A stretch of 6,827 nucleotides of DNA from contig CANRMU010000051.1 of NCBI GenBank assembly GCA_947631895.1, positions 1 through 6,827 on the forward strand, in the 5' to 3' direction. Below the pieces are notes generated by a model. The model was not told the DNA's origin. It ran no database searches and worked only from the letters and a program-made list of their open reading frames with translations. Position numbers and translations under genes: made by a program. Numbering within the stretch: the first letter of the stretch is position 1; each line of letters begins with the position of its first letter. Below, in pieces: positions 5,858 through 6,827 of this stretch. This stretch comes from an uncultured Bacilli bacterium (GTDB lineage Bacteria; Bacillota_I; Bacilli_A; RF39; UBA660).

Positions 5858-5862
5858 TTAAC

Positions 5863-5880
5863 ACCTATAAACCCACAGGT
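5863..5880. other. Junction between recombinase gene and cassette fragment; possible att site
   Basis: The recombinase stop (5882-5880) is 22 bp from the first codon of the truncated cassette frame. The interval contains the imperfect palindrome ACCTAT-N6-ACAGGT (five of six pairs), and large serine recombinases use short imperfectly symmetric att sites next to their gene. In another frame this stretch reads CGFIGVN, which resembles what normally precedes SDYGYAT in this protein type, so cassette homology may extend up to the recombinase stop with a one-base deletion. The exact crossover cannot be fixed from one side. Confidence 0.3.
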
Positions 5881-6827
5881 TAAAAATTCCATTGAATTTC
5901 TATATTTCTTAATCCAGTATCCTTATCTTTTTTTCCTATGATGATTTTATCTATCCATTCAGATATTATTTCAGAAGATAATTGATTTACATCATGATAT
6001 TTTTCAAATAAACTTTTTGAATTTATCATTTGTTCTTGTTTAGCAACAACTATTTTTATTTCATTATTAATTTTTCTACTGCGTTCAACAAGATTTTTTT
6101 TATCTTCTTCATATTGTTTTACCAATAAAAAATACTGTTCTGTAGTAATTGTTTCGTTTACTTTATCTTCGTAAAGATGTTGAAAAAATTTATCTTTCTT
6201 TTCTATTTCATTTTCTATTTTTTGTAACTCTTTCTTTAATGTTTCTTTTTTTTCATTGAAATATTTTTTATCAATATTTTCTTGGTTTAGTTGCTTTAAT
6301 AGATTACCATTTTTATATTTCTCGATATTATCATTTATTTTTTCAATAATATCTTTTTCTAATACATCAAGCCTTATTAGACTTCTATTATCACAGTCAT
6401 GCCATTGTCGTTGTCTATCAGAACATACTAAGTATTCATGATTTCTATTTTTTGTTTTAGAAAATGTTTTGCCACAACACTCACAATAAACTTTTTTACT
6501 AAATGGATTTATTGTTCCAGTAGTGAACTGACAAGTTGTTTGATTATTCATTCTGCTTTGAACACTATACCATGTATCTTTATCTATAATAGCATCGTGC
6601 ATATTCTCTACAACTATCCATTCTTCTCGTGGCTTATGTTTTGATTTTTTTATCTTATAAGATATCTTTTCATATTTTCCTTGTACTGTATTTCCTATGT
6701 ATGTTTCATTTCTTAGCATTTCTCTTATTGTATACATACTCCAACTTGGCTTTTTTTCATAAGTGACAGTTGATAAAATATTATTTTCTTTAAGAACTTC
6801 TGTTAAGTAATTTAATTTTGCATTATT
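5880..6827 (-). CDS. Large serine recombinase, C-terminal part (5' end off window)
   Basis: The frame is open from the right edge to TAA at 5882-5880, 315 codons. An internal ATG at 6737 is not the start, because the frame continues upstream without a stop (NNAKLNYLTEVLKENN). Large serine recombinases, about 450-550 aa, integrate and excise phages and integrative elements through a serine-linked DNA intermediate. The N-terminal catalytic domain lies beyond the window. Visible here are the end of the recombinase domain (PSWSMYTIREMLRNETYIGN, then HKPREEW and HDAIIDKDTWYSVQSRM), a zinc ribbon with C115-x2-C118, C135 and C145 (numbered from the edge), and a long charged coiled coil (about 150-270) that controls synapsis direction. 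Such genes normally sit at one end of their element, so the element probably extends to the right and its boundary lies near 5852-5882. Confidence 0.92.
   Translation of the reverse strand, partial: NNAKLNYLTEVLKENNILSTVTYEKKPSWSMYTIREMLRNETYIGNTVQGKYEKISYKIKKSKHKPREEWIVVENMHDAIIDKDTWYSVQSRMNNQTTCQFTTGTINPFSKKVYCECCGKTFSKTKNRNHEYLVCSDRQRQWHDCDNRSLIRLDVLEKDIIEKINDNIEKYKNGNLLKQLNQENIDKKYFNEKKETLKKELQKIENEIEKKDKFFQHLYEDKVNETITTEQYFLLVKQYEEDKKNLVERSRKINNEIKIVVAKQEQMINSKSLFEKYHDVNQLSSEIISEWIDKIIIGKKDKDTGLRNIEIQWNF

Noticed and set aside
6256..6644. Two plus-strand open frames of 61 and 68 codons
   Set aside because: They are antisense to the coiled-coil and zinc-ribbon part of the recombinase and have no ribosome binding site or family features; the phenylalanine/serine/isoleucine-rich product is typical of antisense AT-rich DNA.
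5880..6827. A reverse transcriptase or DGR accessory (Avd-like) gene to pair with the cassette
   Set aside because: No reverse transcriptase motif (such as xxDD) or four-helix accessory protein is seen in any gene of the window; the neighbouring gene is clearly a serine recombinase.

Overview
The window is a strongly AT-rich stretch of bacterial chromosome, very probably from a low-GC Firmicute (Bacilli or Clostridia grade, possibly an uncultured gut lineage). The core gene order yqfC-yqfD ... ybeY-era-yqzL-recO is a Firmicutes signature, and yqfC/yqfD are sporulation-associated families. Tryptophan is encoded by TGG, and TGA ends at least two genes (yqfC, yqzL), so the standard bacterial code applies rather than the Mycoplasma code. 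All supported genes lie on the minus strand and are read from high to low coordinates.

Layout from right to left (direction of transcription): (1) 6827-5880, the C-terminal two thirds of a large serine recombinase that runs off the right edge. (2) 5857-5519, an N-terminally truncated C-terminal fragment of a surface-type protein. It sits in a GC-rich island and its codon pattern looks like the variable region of a diversity-generating retroelement (DGR) target. A strong hairpin follows its stop codon, and a Rho-independent terminator lies at 5437-5462. (3) 5369-4012, yqfC and yqfD, overlapping by ATGA. (4) 3948-1112, a tight operon vanZ-like / ybeY / era / yqzL / recO, with a good sigma-A type promoter in the gap after yqfD and a perfect 14-bp inverted-repeat terminator after recO. 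(5) 1111-871, an intergenic leader with several small inverted and direct repeats. (6) 870-1, an Rpn/PD-(D/E)XK nuclease-family gene that runs off the left edge inside its glutamine-rich repeat tail.

The operon couples RNA and ribosome quality functions (YbeY endoribonuclease, Era 30S-assembly GTPase) with RecO recombinational repair, as in other Firmicutes. Here phoH, the pgpH-type HD hydrolase, dgkA and cdd, which usually lie between yqfD and era, are absent, and a VanZ-like membrane protein occupies part of that position.

The accessory highlight is the right end. A probable DGR variable cassette, cut off at its 5' side, sits 22 bp from the stop codon of a large serine recombinase. The simplest reading is that an integrative element inserted into a DGR target gene (or recombined it), leaving a C-terminal remnant that is now decaying. 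No reverse transcriptase or template repeat is visible in the window, so the DGR assignment rests on sequence pattern only.
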